Shown here: piece by piece, positions 25,384 through 34,145 of the stretch
Position numbering within the stretch: position 1 is the stretch's first letter
How the letters are laid out: each line of letters opens with the position of its first letter
Source: Actinokineospora globicatena
GTDB lineage: Bacteria; Actinomycetota; Actinomycetes; Mycobacteriales; Pseudonocardiaceae
Direction: 5' to 3'
Assembly: GCF_024171945.1 (NCBI RefSeq)
Contig: NZ_JAMTCR010000002.1
Coordinates: 2,852,001-2,916,000 of the forward strand
Length of the DNA: 64,000 nucleotides
Program-made: the position numbers and the translations under genes
Notes under the pieces: generated by a model
Databases searched by the model: none
What the model saw: the letters and a program-made list of their open reading frames with translations, nothing else
What the model was told of the DNA's origin: nothing

Positions 25384-26310
25384 ATGACCGATCGGCCGCC
25401 CTTCAACCCGTTCGTCCCACCGCAGCGCCACGTGAGCAGGGCCATGGTCAGCCTGCGTCCCGTCGACGACCCCGAACACGAAGAGCACTACGTGGACGTC
25501 TGCGGCAGCGCCAGGGCATATGAACGGCTCACCACGTGGCCGGACGTGGTCGAGGACATCCTGACCACCGGCGGGTACGTGCTGGCGTTCGGCGAGTCGG
25601 GCTGCGGCAAGACCGCGCTGGTCAACCGGTGCGCCAACTGGGTGCGCGACGCGCTGCGGGAGGCGTTGGGCGCCAAGGTGATCGTGGTCGACCTGCGCAG
25701 GCACGCGCTGGCGCTGGAGTCCTCCAGCGTGGCCAAGCGCATCGGGTGGGCCTGCGCGAAGCTGGTCAAGGTGTTGCGCGACGAGGACGCGTTGGTCGAC
25801 CCGGACGCCCCCGAGCTCAAGTCGGGCGACCCGGACCTGATCCTGCCCGAGCTCGACTCGCTGCTCGACCCCAGCCTCGCGCTGGTCGTGCTGTTGCCCG
25901 ACCACCTCGACCTCGTGCGCGAGGTCCACGTCTACGCCAGCGGGATGCTCAGCCCGCGCGTGCTCTACCTCGCGGAGTCGGCGCTGCTCACCGACGCGCA
26001 CGTGCGCAAGATCGAACTGGAGCTCGAGGACACCAGGCCGCCGATCGTGCTGCGATTACGGACCCTGACCAGGGCGGACGTGGCCCGGTTCGTCGGCGAC
26101 CGGCTCGACCGGCACCGCGCGGCGGGGCCGTACCCGGGGATTGATGACACCGCGGTGGCCGAGTTGGTGGCCACCAAGTCGGTGAAGACCCTGCAGCGGA
26201 CCCTGCTCGGCACGTTCGAGATGTTGCGCCGGGAAGCCGTGAACTACAGTGAGGCCTACGCGGTGACCGTCGACGATCTGAATCGATACACCAGGGGAAT
26301 CCAGTCATGA
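25384..26310 (+). CDS. P-loop ATPase, first of an overlapping AAA pair
   Basis: 308 residues, cytoplasmic. Walker A GESGCGKT at residues 70-77. The following segment LALVVLLPDHLDL takes the place of a Walker B strand, without an obvious DE pair. An AAA lid-like C-terminus (LTRADVARFVGDRLDRH) is present. A paralogue at 39172 shares the layout: GPSGCGKS, LLVVLLPPVEL and LTPGDVDRFVTARLN. ATG 25384 has GAGGGGAGCGGGG upstream. Its stop overlaps the next ATG by four bases (ATGA), so the two ATPases are very likely made together and may form a complex. One TTA codon (26056-26058). Function unknown. Confidence 0.82.
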   Translation: MTDRPPFNPFVPPQRHVSRAMVSLRPVDDPEHEEHYVDVCGSARAYERLTTWPDVVEDILTTGGYVLAFGESGCGKTALVNRCANWVRDALREALGAKVIVVDLRRHALALESSSVAKRIGWACAKLVKVLRDEDALVDPDAPELKSGDPDLILPELDSLLDPSLALVVLLPDHLDLVREVHVYASGMLSPRVLYLAESALLTDAHVRKIELELEDTRPPIVLRLRTLTRADVARFVGDRLDRHRAAGPYPGIDDTAVAELVATKSVKTLQRTLLGTFEMLRREAVNYSEAYAVTVDDLNRYTRGIQS

Positions 26311-28520
26311 GCGGCGTCGATCCGACCCCGGAGCGGGAGCGCAGGCGCAACCCCTACACGGCGATGGCGGTCGCCACCACGTCGCTGATCGACGGGGACG
26401 CCGCGACCGCTGACGTCACCGTGGTGACCGACGCGATGCGCCGGGCGTACCGCACGCTCGACGACTATTTGGAAGCCGAGCCCGAGAACGCCGCGTCCGC
26501 CGGTGTGGTGATGGCGCTGCTCGGCAACTACGGGATGGGCAAGACCCACCTCGCGGTCCGGTTGGTGCGCCGCGCCCGCGCCGCGCTCGGCGGGTCGACG
26601 AAGGCCATCTACCTCGACGCCAACGCCGAGGACTTCCTGTCGCTGTACCTGCGGTTCATGCGGGAGGTGACCAAGGAGGCGCTGGTCACCCAGGTTCGGG
26701 ACTACTACGCGGATGTGGTCGCTGCGTCGTTGCAGGAGACCGGCTTGTCCGGCGATGCGCTACAGGCGTTGACAGCTGGACAGGTGACGCCGCAACGGGT
26801 CATCCGCGAGCTGGGCATGCTGGAGAGCGCGCTGCTGCGCCGGGTCCAGGAGACGCTGGTCGGGGTGACCGGCGACCACGACTTCAGCACGGTGCTGACC
26901 CTGTTGCTGCGCAACGGTTTCGACGACGCGGTGTGGCTCTGGCTGACCGGGGGGGAACCGGACGAGATACTGGTCGACCGGGGGATCACGCGTCGGATCG
27001 ACAACGAGCTCGCTGCCCTGGAGGCGCTGCGGGTCATCGCGCTGCTGTTCTCCGGGCTGCGCAACCGGTTCGTGCTCGTGATCGACGAACTCGACAAGAT
27101 CTTCTCCGCGCACCACCGTCCTAATGACACGTTGATGGCCCGGTTCCAAGACCTGCTGGCCGTTAGTGCGCGCACGGGGGCTTGTTTGGTCCTGTGTGGA
27201 CTTCCTGATGTGTGGGAAGTGTTGACTCCGGCCGTGCGGGCGCGGATTCCGGTGCGGGTCGACCTCGCGGGGCTGACCGAGGCCGAGATCACCGAGTTCT
27301 TGCTGGAGTCGCACCGGTCCGTGCTCGATCAGGACGGTATCGAGCCGTTCACCCAGGTCGCTGTGCGCACTATCGGGCGGCTGACCCGCGGGTATGCCCG
27401 TGACGTGATCAGGTTGTGCCGCAAGGCTTTCCGGCTGGCGGACAACGCGTCGGTCGTGGCGGGTCGGGACGTGCTCGTCGACGAGGTGGTCCTGCAGGCT
27501 GCCGCCGCTGACGAGTTCGGCGCGCCCAACCTCGACGACGTCGTTGGGCAGATCTGGCGGCTGGCCGAGCGCCAGGGCTGGAACCCGCACCGTGACCACA
27601 TGTTGGGTGCGTCGGTGCTGGCCAGGGCCGACTTCTGGATCACCTTCCCGGAGTTCGACAGCGGATGCGCGTTGCTGCTCGCGCCGTCGCTGCTCGCGGA
27701 CGGGGAGGTGGCCAGGCTGCTCGACCGGGTCGCTGCGCTGCGGGCCGCCGCGCCGGGGATCGAGGTGGTGGTGGTCGTGGTGGGGGTGCCGACCGACACC
27801 GCCGTGCTGCGCGTGCGCGACGTGCTCGACCGCGACCCGCTGGTCGTCCGCCCGCACAGCCTCGCCGACGACGTCACCGCCGCGCTGGAGTCCGCCCGCA
27901 CCCGGCTCCCGCGCCGCGACGACACCGACGAACTCGGCGGGCTGCGCAGGCAGATCGACACCTGGCTCGCCCGCATCGCCAACGGCCAACGGGAACTGGC
28001 CGACGTCCTGGTCCGCCGCGTGGATGACCTCGCCGCGACCGTGCACCCCGCCGAAGCCCCGTCGGACGGCGTGCTGCCCCCGACGCTGGCGGACCTGTTC
28101 GACGAGGCGACCGCCGCGCTCACGGATCTTGCGTCGATCCGCGTGACCCCGGAATCCTTCGCGCACGACGTCATCACGGCGTCGGACCCGCTGGTGGTCG
28201 AGCTGCGCGACCAACGGATCGTCGCCGCCACGGGCTCAGCCGTCCTTTTGCGACAGGTCATCGAAACCTTCCGCCTGGTGCTCTCGCAGTGGTACCGCAC
28301 CAACAGCTCCCGTGTGGACACCCGCGCCCGCGACCTGCTCGACCGCATGTGCGACACCTACGACAACATCACCGACTCCCTCCCCTCCCGAGGCGCCCTA
28401 GCCGACCTGGTCCGCGCAGGCCTCCTCGCAGGCCCCACCCGCCAACGCGCCGAACGCGCCCTCCTCGACTTCAGCTTCCGCGTCCGCGAAGCCGCCCTGG
28501 ACGCGGTCACCAACCGCTGA
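26307..28520 (+). CDS. ORC/Cdc6-like AAA ATPase, second of the pair
   Basis: 737 residues. Walker A GNYGMGKT (73-80), a clear Walker B VLVIDELDKIFSAH (about residue 255), sensor-like CLVLCGLPDVWEVL and a lid (AVRTIGRLTRGYARDVIRLCRKAF). The AAA part (to about 390) resembles ORC/Cdc6 or DUF2791-type ATPases. The second half is a helical region with a Val-rich beta segment (GIEVVVVVVGVPTDT) and no recognised domain. ATG 26307 overlaps the upstream stop by four bases. Partner of the 25384 product. No methyltransferase, nuclease or helicase gene is linked, so a known restriction-type system is not indicated. Confidence 0.82.
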   Translation: MSGVDPTPERERRRNPYTAMAVATTSLIDGDAATADVTVVTDAMRRAYRTLDDYLEAEPENAASAGVVMALLGNYGMGKTHLAVRLVRRARAALGGSTKAIYLDANAEDFLSLYLRFMREVTKEALVTQVRDYYADVVAASLQETGLSGDALQALTAGQVTPQRVIRELGMLESALLRRVQETLVGVTGDHDFSTVLTLLLRNGFDDAVWLWLTGGEPDEILVDRGITRRIDNELAALEALRVIALLFSGLRNRFVLVIDELDKIFSAHHRPNDTLMARFQDLLAVSARTGACLVLCGLPDVWEVLTPAVRARIPVRVDLAGLTEAEITEFLLESHRSVLDQDGIEPFTQVAVRTIGRLTRGYARDVIRLCRKAFRLADNASVVAGRDVLVDEVVLQAAAADEFGAPNLDDVVGQIWRLAERQGWNPHRDHMLGASVLARADFWITFPEFDSGCALLLAPSLLADGEVARLLDRVAALRAAAPGIEVVVVVVGVPTDTAVLRVRDVLDRDPLVVRPHSLADDVTAALESARTRLPRRDDTDELGGLRRQIDTWLARIANGQRELADVLVRRVDDLAATVHPAEAPSDGVLPPTLADLFDEATAALTDLASIRVTPESFAHDVITASDPLVVELRDQRIVAATGSAVLLRQVIETFRLVLSQWYRTNSSRVDTRARDLLDRMCDTYDNITDSLPSRGALADLVRAGLLAGPTRQRAERALLDFSFRVREAALDAVTNR

Positions 28521-28953
28521 CAACCCCCACTTTGTCCGCTCGGCCCCTCACCCTCTGGCCTGCGCGCCCGCATCTCGTTGTCTACCAGCGGATCTGCGCT
28601 TTGGGCCGCCTCTCAACTTCCGTCTTCTGGGTGACAGAAGTTATCCACATGTGGATCTCTGCGGGGGTCGGTTCAAGATCGACTGTCGGTGGGTCCCGGT
28701 AGACTGGCCCAGGGACGCCCCCCGGAGAGGGTGGGGGCCGGGCTCGGGGCTTTCGCGCGCGCGAGGCGGTGTGGGCGGGGCGCGGTGTGGGCGGAGTGTG
28801 GGGGCTTGTGAGGCGGTTGGGGCGGTCTGGGGTGGGGTGATGTGGCCGGGCCAGCCGTGGATGGGAGGACTGGTTGGGGCGGGCGGGCGTTGTGGGGTTT
28901 GAGACGAGTTGTGGAACTGGGCGGGGAGAGCGGGCCTGGGGTGGCCGTGAGGG
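28521..28953. other. Intergenic region with repeat copy D
   Basis: The first 108 bases are C-rich with no feature seen. Copy D of the dispersed repeat follows (28629-28768). Then comes G-rich DNA (tgtgggcggggcgcggtgtgggcgg-like, 28765-28950) up to the stop of the minus-strand gene at 28954. No gene supported. Confidence 0.45.
28629..28768 (+). repeat. Dispersed ~145 bp repeat, copy D
   Basis: gggtgacagaag, TTATCCACA (28641-28649) within ATCCACATGTGGAT, patch tctgcgggggt (as in copy B), then ttcaagatcgactgtcggtg, cccggtagactggcccaggg and the ccccccggagagggtggggg hairpin (as in A and C). The terminal part is shorter and diverged (ttcgcgcgcgcgaggcgg). Same orientation as the others. Confidence 0.85.
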
Positions 28954-29886
28954 CTAGGCGGGGGTGGTGGAGAGGTGGTGGGCCAGGGCGTGCATCTGAT
29001 GGTCGGCTTGGCGGACTTGGGTTTGGTCGAGGGTGAGGCCTACCAGGTAGTGCTGGCGGGGGAGGCGGCGGTAGTAGATGGCGCCTTGTTGGACGTCGAG
29101 GACTATGCGGTGGAGGGGGCCGCCCAGGGCTTCTGCGGTGGCTTGGTTGAGGTGGGTGGCGAGGGCGGCCAGGTCGTGGCCGAGGGTGGTGTAGAGGGCG
29201 CGGCGGTCGGTGGGGGTGGCCAGGTGGTGGAACTGGGCCAGGTGGGGGGAGTCGAAGCAGTCGGCGGTGGCCAGTTGGGTGCCTCGGGTGTAGTAGGCGA
29301 TGGCGTGGAGGCCGTCGAGGCGGATGGCGGGGAGTAGCGGCGCCAGGAGGTCCGAGGGGCCGGTGGTGTGGAGGACGCGCTCGGCGGTCGAGGGGATTTC
29401 GGGGCCCTCGTCGGTGAACGCGCCGGGGTTCTGGGTGGGGAGGCGGTCGGCGGTGCGGAGGTGGTCGACGACGGTGGTGAGGGCCGCGTCGGCTCGTTCC
29501 CGGTCGGCCGCGGAGGTCGCGCTCGCGACGGTGCCGATCACGTGCCTGCCGGGCCGGACGGTCTCGCAGAACACCGCGCCCGCCTCGGCGTCGAGCACGG
29601 TGCGGATCAGCCTGCCGGTGCGCAGCGGTTGCAGGTCCCGGTCCAGCCCACGCCACGCCACGGCCAGGTGGACACCCAGGCGCAGCAACGCTTCCCACCG
29701 ACCCGCGCCCGACAGCCGGTTGAGGCCGTAGACGAAGTCGTCCTGGTCGAAGAAGCCGACGCAGTCCAACCCGGGGGCCGCGGTGACGGCGTCGCGCAGC
29801 CGCGCGGGCAGTGCGGCGGGGACCTCCGCGTGCTCGTCGGCAGTCTCGACCCGCCAGGTCAGGTCAGATCCGGGAGACGTCGACAT
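28954..29886 (-). CDS. Hypothetical protein with internal duplication (roadblock/longin-like?)
   Basis: 310 residues, cytoplasmic. Two related halves can be seen. GAVFCETVRPGRHVIGTVAS with a following helix in the first half resembles GAIYYRRLPRQHYLVGLTLD with a following helix at the C-terminus. DRDLQPLRTGRLIRTVLDAE in the first half resembles AEALGGPLHRIVLDVQQ in the second. The strand-strand-helix pattern is reminiscent of roadblock/LC7 or longin-type folds, but this is tentative. ATG 29886 has AAAAGGTGAGCG upstream. It lies 71 bases beyond the 3' end of the FxsT-like gene, on the same strand, and may belong to that locus. Confidence 0.72.
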   Translation of the reverse strand: MSTSPGSDLTWRVETADEHAEVPAALPARLRDAVTAAPGLDCVGFFDQDDFVYGLNRLSGAGRWEALLRLGVHLAVAWRGLDRDLQPLRTGRLIRTVLDAEAGAVFCETVRPGRHVIGTVASATSAADRERADAALTTVVDHLRTADRLPTQNPGAFTDEGPEIPSTAERVLHTTGPSDLLAPLLPAIRLDGLHAIAYYTRGTQLATADCFDSPHLAQFHHLATPTDRRALYTTLGHDLAALATHLNQATAEALGGPLHRIVLDVQQGAIYYRRLPRQHYLVGLTLDQTQVRQADHQMHALAHHLSTTPA

Positions 29887-29957
29887 CGCTCACCTTTTCG
29901 GATGGCTGCCTTCCGCGATGCCGTGCTGTCGTGGCGAGTCCGGCTGGCCACGGCTGG

Positions 29958-32900
29958 TCAGATCTGGGGGATGTCGACATCGAGTACCTGCCAGGTTCCG
30001 GTGGTGCCCTCGGCTGTGTGTGCGTTGGTGGACGCGGTTTGGGTGATGGGGTGGTCCAGGGGGAGGTATTCCTCGCAGGTGTTGAGGGCGGCGGTGGCGA
30101 TGGTTGCGGCGCCGGGGCGGTTGCCGGAAGAGGCGGTGACGGCGGCTAGGTTCACCGTTGCGCTAAGAGTCCACGGGTGGGCGCGGCCTAGGGTGGATTC
30201 TAGTGCCGTGCAAGCGGTTTGGGTTTCGAATAGGGCGTTGTCGAACGCGCCGCGGGCTCGGAGGGCGAGGGCTAGGCCTAGGCGTCCTAGGGCGACGAAC
30301 GGGTGGGTGTCAACCAAGCCGATAGTGTCGACCAAGCCTGTTAGTGCTGACCGGGCTAGGCGTTCGGTTTCGGCGGGTTCCCAGCCGTAGACGCGCTGGG
30401 TTGCGGCGAGGGACAGCATGCAGGCGAAGCGGTCCGGGTGGGTGTCGCGGCGGACGGAAGTCAGGTGGCGCAAGGCGTTGGTGATGTCTGCGCGGGCGGA
30501 CCTGGGGTCGCGGGAGCGTTTGGCGATGCCTAGGTGCCACTCCATGCTGCCGCGTAGTTGGAGGTCACCCCAGTGCGTGTGTCTGGCCTGCCTGCTGGCC
30601 TCTTCCAGGTACGCCTCGGCCTCCGGTAGACCTAACTGGCTCGCGTAAATCCCGGCCTTACCCAGCGCCCACACGGTGTCCTTATGGGCGTCGCCATAGA
30701 GGCGGGCCAGACGTTCCAGGTGGGAGCGTTGGGTGCGTAGCGCTGCTTCCGCGTCACCCGCGAGGAACTGGGACACCGCGAGGTTGTTGGTGGCCCACTG
30801 GGTCTCCGGGTGGTCCGGGCCGAGCACCTCGCCGTGGTGCTGTCGGGTCACCGTGTCCTGGACCAGCGCGTCGGCGAAGCGGCCGAGGCCGCGCAGGTTG
30901 CCGCCCCGGTCGCGGGCGGTGGCCAGGGTTCGGGGATCGGCGACGCCGTGGACCCGCTTCTGCACCCGCAGCACGGACTCGTCCAGCGCCAGCGCGCCGT
31001 CGCGGTCACCCAGCTCGCGGCGCAGGTTGGCCAGCTGGGTACCCATCCGCAGGCGCAGTTCGTCCTGCTCGCCGAAGCGCGTCGTCCACGACTCGAACAC
31101 CTCCTGGCCCGAGGCGAGCGCCGCCCGCCGGACCCCGACCCCGCCGAAGGCGAAGAAGAACCGGGCCTGGTTCACCAGCCACCGGCGCACCGCCGGGTCG
31201 TCGCTCTCGGTCGCCCCTGACGGCCCGATGTGGGTGCCCAGCTCCACGAACCGGGCACGGTGTGCGGCCGTCACCTCGAACGGCGCGTAACCGGCCAACG
31301 CCCGCAGCACCGCCGACCGCCGCGCCTGCCTGGTCGACGGGTCGATCAGCTCGGCGATGGTGGACCGCAGCACGTCACCGACGCGCACCCGCTCGCGGCC
31401 CCAGTCGACCTCGAAGAGCCCATACCGCTCACCCAGCCACAGCGCCCGGTCGATCACCGGCGGGAACACCAGCAGCTCATCGGTGTCGCCGTCGACCCCC
31501 GCGCCCAGCTCGGCCCGCCACGGCAGCGACCGCACCAGGTCGAGCGCGGCCCCCAGCGGCGACAGGAACGCGCCGAACTCGGCCACCAGCGCCGCCACCG
31601 CGCCCAACCGCCGGTCGACCGGAGCCCGCCCCGCCGGGTCGTGCTCGCGGGCCGTGGCCAGCGTCAGCCGGGCCATCCGGTGGATAGCAGTCGGACCAGC
31701 GGTGTCGGCGCGCAGCCGGGCCAAGAGGTCCGCGCCCGCCCGCTCGGCAGCTTCATAGATGTCCAGGTAGCTCTCACGCGTGCCGTCGGTCAGCACCCTG
31801 ACCCGCTCACCGAGCCAGCACGCGGCCAGGTTCAGCGCCAGCGGCCAGTGGTCGAGTTCGGCGGCGATCTCTACGGCAAGCTCGACGGTCAGCCCTGACG
31901 CGCCCCGGCGGACCAGCGCTGCCCCTTGCTCCGAGGACAGCCCGGTCACCGGTAGCTCTGTGTCCACCAGGTCGCGCTCATCGACGGCCGCGACGGTGAC
32001 GATCACGTGGCCCCGGCCGCCCTTGGGGAGCAGGTCCGCGATTGCCGAGACGCCAGGAACGCCGTCATAGACCAGCAGGAACCGCATAGAGGTGTCCGTG
32101 GCTAGTCGGTCGAGCGCGGCCATGCTGCCGTAGTGTTCCGGCTCGGCTCGTAGTCGACTCGCCAGCTCCGCGAGCTGCACCAAGGCCGCTTGCGGTTCAT
32201 GGGCCGGTAGCCACCACACCACGTCGTACGCGAACGCGTTGCGGTGCGCGTAGGCGAGCGCGAGTTCGGACTTACCAACGCCGTGCGCGCCTGTTAGCGC
32301 TACCGTCGTGACCCCGTCGGACGGCGGAAGAGCAGCCCGAAGTCGGTCCAACTCCGCGTCACGGTGGCCGAAACGAGCACTGGACGCCGGTAGGCCAAAC
32401 ACGACAGACGGCAGGCCGGGCACCTTCGGCGGGACATCCGGTGGCAGCGGCGGCGTCGGATAGCCCAGACCGGAGAACAACCGCTCCCGCACCGAGTCGA
32501 CCCTGTCGCGCACGGTCTTGAGCATCGCCTCGCTGATCCGCCCGCCTGGCACGCTAACCGGATGCAGCACGATGTCAGCCCTGTCACCGTCGACGACCTC
32601 GGCACCCAAGGCCACGATCCGCACCAGAGGCAGGTCGCCCGCATCGGCCGCATCCGCGGCGCACACGGACACATTGACCTCGGCCAACTCTGCCGCCACC
32701 CAGTCGACCCACGGGCGCAGCGCCGGTTCCGCCGTGACTACGACGCGTTGCTCGTCACCGACGTCGATCCCAGCCACTCGGCGGTACCGCCCGCGCACCA
32801 GATCGCTTACCCGCTCCGGCGCCACACCACGGTCAGCGTCAACCATCGTCGCCAGCCGCACATACCGCGACCACAGGTCGTCGGCCTCTTCCGCGACGAC

Positions 32901-33659
32901 CGCGAGCAAGGGTGCTGAAGTCACGTAAGACAACTCGGGCAGCTCTACGTACGGGTCAGTCAGCCGCGAACGAGGTGGCAACACCGGGCCGAACGCCTGT
33001 CGGATCGCCGTGCGCAGCCCGTTGACCCGGTGCTCGGCATCGTCGACGCGGAACCGCGTGGCCGCGACAACGATGTCGACCCGCAGCGGCGCCGACCGAC
33101 GCACCACGTCCACCGTGTCGACGGCAGCACCCAGCGTCGGAACTAGAGGCTCGAAACACACCACAACCGTGTCGCCCAGAACGCTTGCCGCGCGCAGGGT
33201 GGCGCTGTGACCACCAGAGGGCAGCGCTACCAACACGTCGTCGTAGTCGGCTGCGGTTAGCGTCTGCCGCAGATCCGTAAGGGCGTGCTCATCGACGGTC
33301 GTATGCCTAAGAGACGGCAGCCCGTCAACAAGAGAGAGCACGTCTATCGACCCGGACAGGCTCGGCACCACGTGGGATGCCAGTTCGCGCTGATCACGCA
33401 CCCGCCCGCTAGCCGTACCGCCGACCGCTTGCGCTGCCGCCCACACCTGGTCCGGACACGCCTGCCGACCCGTGTGGAAGACCCGCAGGTAGTCGCGCAC
33501 CGAGGTCAACTCATCGGACCAGTCGAGCACCAGAACCCGCCGACCGGCTCCGGCAAGCACACCGCACAGGTTGGCGACCGCGTCCACGCGACCCGCGTTG
33601 TCCACCACGGACACGAACACGGTCACGACGGCCTGACCGCTGCTCCCCGGTAGGCCCAT
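29958..33659 (-). CDS. fxsT: FxSxx-COOH system tetratricopeptide repeat protein (FxsT-like)
   Basis: 1233 residues. The N-terminal MinD/ParA-like part (about 10-260) has the fold pattern VTVFVSVVDNAGRVDAVANL but lacks the KGGxGKT Walker A of related proteins, so it is degenerate. A TIR-like remnant lies at about 300-370. The NB-ARC NTPase has the FGHRDAELDRLRAAL entry, Walker A GAHGVGKS (457-464) and FLLVYDGVPG. TPR repeats fill about 870-1200 (TQWATNNLAVSQFLAGDAEAAL, LGRAHPWTLSATVNLAAV). This order is that of FxsT proteins encoded with FxSxx-type RiPPs. ATG 33659 follows GGAGGGGG and is 17 bases downstream of the precursor gene, so the two are co-transcribed. Its role in the known systems is unclear. 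Confidence 0.85.
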   Translation of the reverse strand: MGLPGSSGQAVVTVFVSVVDNAGRVDAVANLCGVLAGAGRRVLVLDWSDELTSVRDYLRVFHTGRQACPDQVWAAAQAVGGTASGRVRDQRELASHVVPSLSGSIDVLSLVDGLPSLRHTTVDEHALTDLRQTLTAADYDDVLVALPSGGHSATLRAASVLGDTVVVCFEPLVPTLGAAVDTVDVVRRSAPLRVDIVVAATRFRVDDAEHRVNGLRTAIRQAFGPVLPPRSRLTDPYVELPELSYVTSAPLLAVVAEEADDLWSRYVRLATMVDADRGVAPERVSDLVRGRYRRVAGIDVGDEQRVVVTAEPALRPWVDWVAAELAEVNVSVCAADAADAGDLPLVRIVALGAEVVDGDRADIVLHPVSVPGGRISEAMLKTVRDRVDSVRERLFSGLGYPTPPLPPDVPPKVPGLPSVVFGLPASSARFGHRDAELDRLRAALPPSDGVTTVALTGAHGVGKSELALAYAHRNAFAYDVVWWLPAHEPQAALVQLAELASRLRAEPEHYGSMAALDRLATDTSMRFLLVYDGVPGVSAIADLLPKGGRGHVIVTVAAVDERDLVDTELPVTGLSSEQGAALVRRGASGLTVELAVEIAAELDHWPLALNLAACWLGERVRVLTDGTRESYLDIYEAAERAGADLLARLRADTAGPTAIHRMARLTLATAREHDPAGRAPVDRRLGAVAALVAEFGAFLSPLGAALDLVRSLPWRAELGAGVDGDTDELLVFPPVIDRALWLGERYGLFEVDWGRERVRVGDVLRSTIAELIDPSTRQARRSAVLRALAGYAPFEVTAAHRARFVELGTHIGPSGATESDDPAVRRWLVNQARFFFAFGGVGVRRAALASGQEVFESWTTRFGEQDELRLRMGTQLANLRRELGDRDGALALDESVLRVQKRVHGVADPRTLATARDRGGNLRGLGRFADALVQDTVTRQHHGEVLGPDHPETQWATNNLAVSQFLAGDAEAALRTQRSHLERLARLYGDAHKDTVWALGKAGIYASQLGLPEAEAYLEEASRQARHTHWGDLQLRGSMEWHLGIAKRSRDPRSARADITNALRHLTSVRRDTHPDRFACMLSLAATQRVYGWEPAETERLARSALTGLVDTIGLVDTHPFVALGRLGLALALRARGAFDNALFETQTACTALESTLGRAHPWTLSATVNLAAVTASSGNRPGAATIATAALNTCEEYLPLDHPITQTASTNAHTAEGTTGTWQVLDVDIPQI

Positions 33660-33676
33660 CGCGTCCCCCTCCGCCC

Positions 33677-33895
33677 TCACCCGGTCGGTCCGCCCGACAG
33701 TGAGCTCTGGTGTGCCTGGTACCGGGTGGGCGCCGCGGCGAGTTGACCGAGCACGCCTGCCAGCGATTCCCGCAGCACGCACTCCGGTAGTGCTGCCAGC
33801 TTCGCGAAATCGATAGCGGAAACGTCGAGCAGGTGGGAACGCAACACCCCTGATTCCCCGGGGAAAGGGGTCGGCGGGGCCGCTGTGCCGTCCAT
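33677..33895 (-). CDS. fxsA: FxsA-like RiPP precursor with altered core (YQA-HQS)
   Basis: 72 residues. The leader SHLLDVSAIDFAKLAALP and ESLAGVLGQL matches the conserved leader style of FxSxx-COOH precursors. The expected terminal FxSxx is absent. Instead the peptide ends RYQAHQSSLSGGPTG, so HQSSL (62-66) occupies the FxSxx place with His for Phe, preceded directly by YQA (59-61) and followed by six extra residues. Aromatic-x-small triplets are the known substrates of three-residue-cyclophane radical SAM enzymes. ATG 33895 has AGGGGG six bases upstream. First gene of the minus-strand arm; the radical SAM gene is divergent. Crosslinks are a prediction. Confidence 0.72.
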   Translation of the reverse strand: MDGTAAPPTPFPGESGVLRSHLLDVSAIDFAKLAALPECVLRESLAGVLGQLAAAPTRYQAHQSSLSGGPTG

Positions 33896-34145
33896 CCGCA
33901 CCCCCTTTGGCGAACCCTGGCGCACCAGCGCGCTGCCCGATCCGGTCGAACCGCCGATCGGGCGCCTCCTTCGCCGACCCTATCGGCCGGTGCGTCGCGG
34001 AGTGGTCACGCGGGGCGAAGATACACCGATCAGCCGACACCCCGACCCGCCCCGGCCGTGTTACATGGGGGGCGAACCCGGGCCGCCGCGCGCCGCCCGG
34101 GGGTTCGGTGCGCGGGGACACACGGACGACGGACGGGGAGCGCAG
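33896..34145. promoter_or_regulatory. Divergent promoter region of the RiPP locus
   Basis: 250 bases between precursor and radical SAM starts. Towards the radical SAM gene are gaagatacacc (about 34017-34027) and gtgttacatgg (about 34058-34068), both possible -10 regions. A hairpin cccgggc (34077-34083) / gcccggg (34095-34101) falls in what would be the leader of that transcript. No promoter could be fixed with confidence. Confidence 0.4.

Noticed and set aside
25384..28520. BREX or other known phage-defence operon
   Set aside because: Only two ATPases are present; the methyltransferase, PglZ-type phosphatase, helicase and other parts are missing from the neighbourhood.
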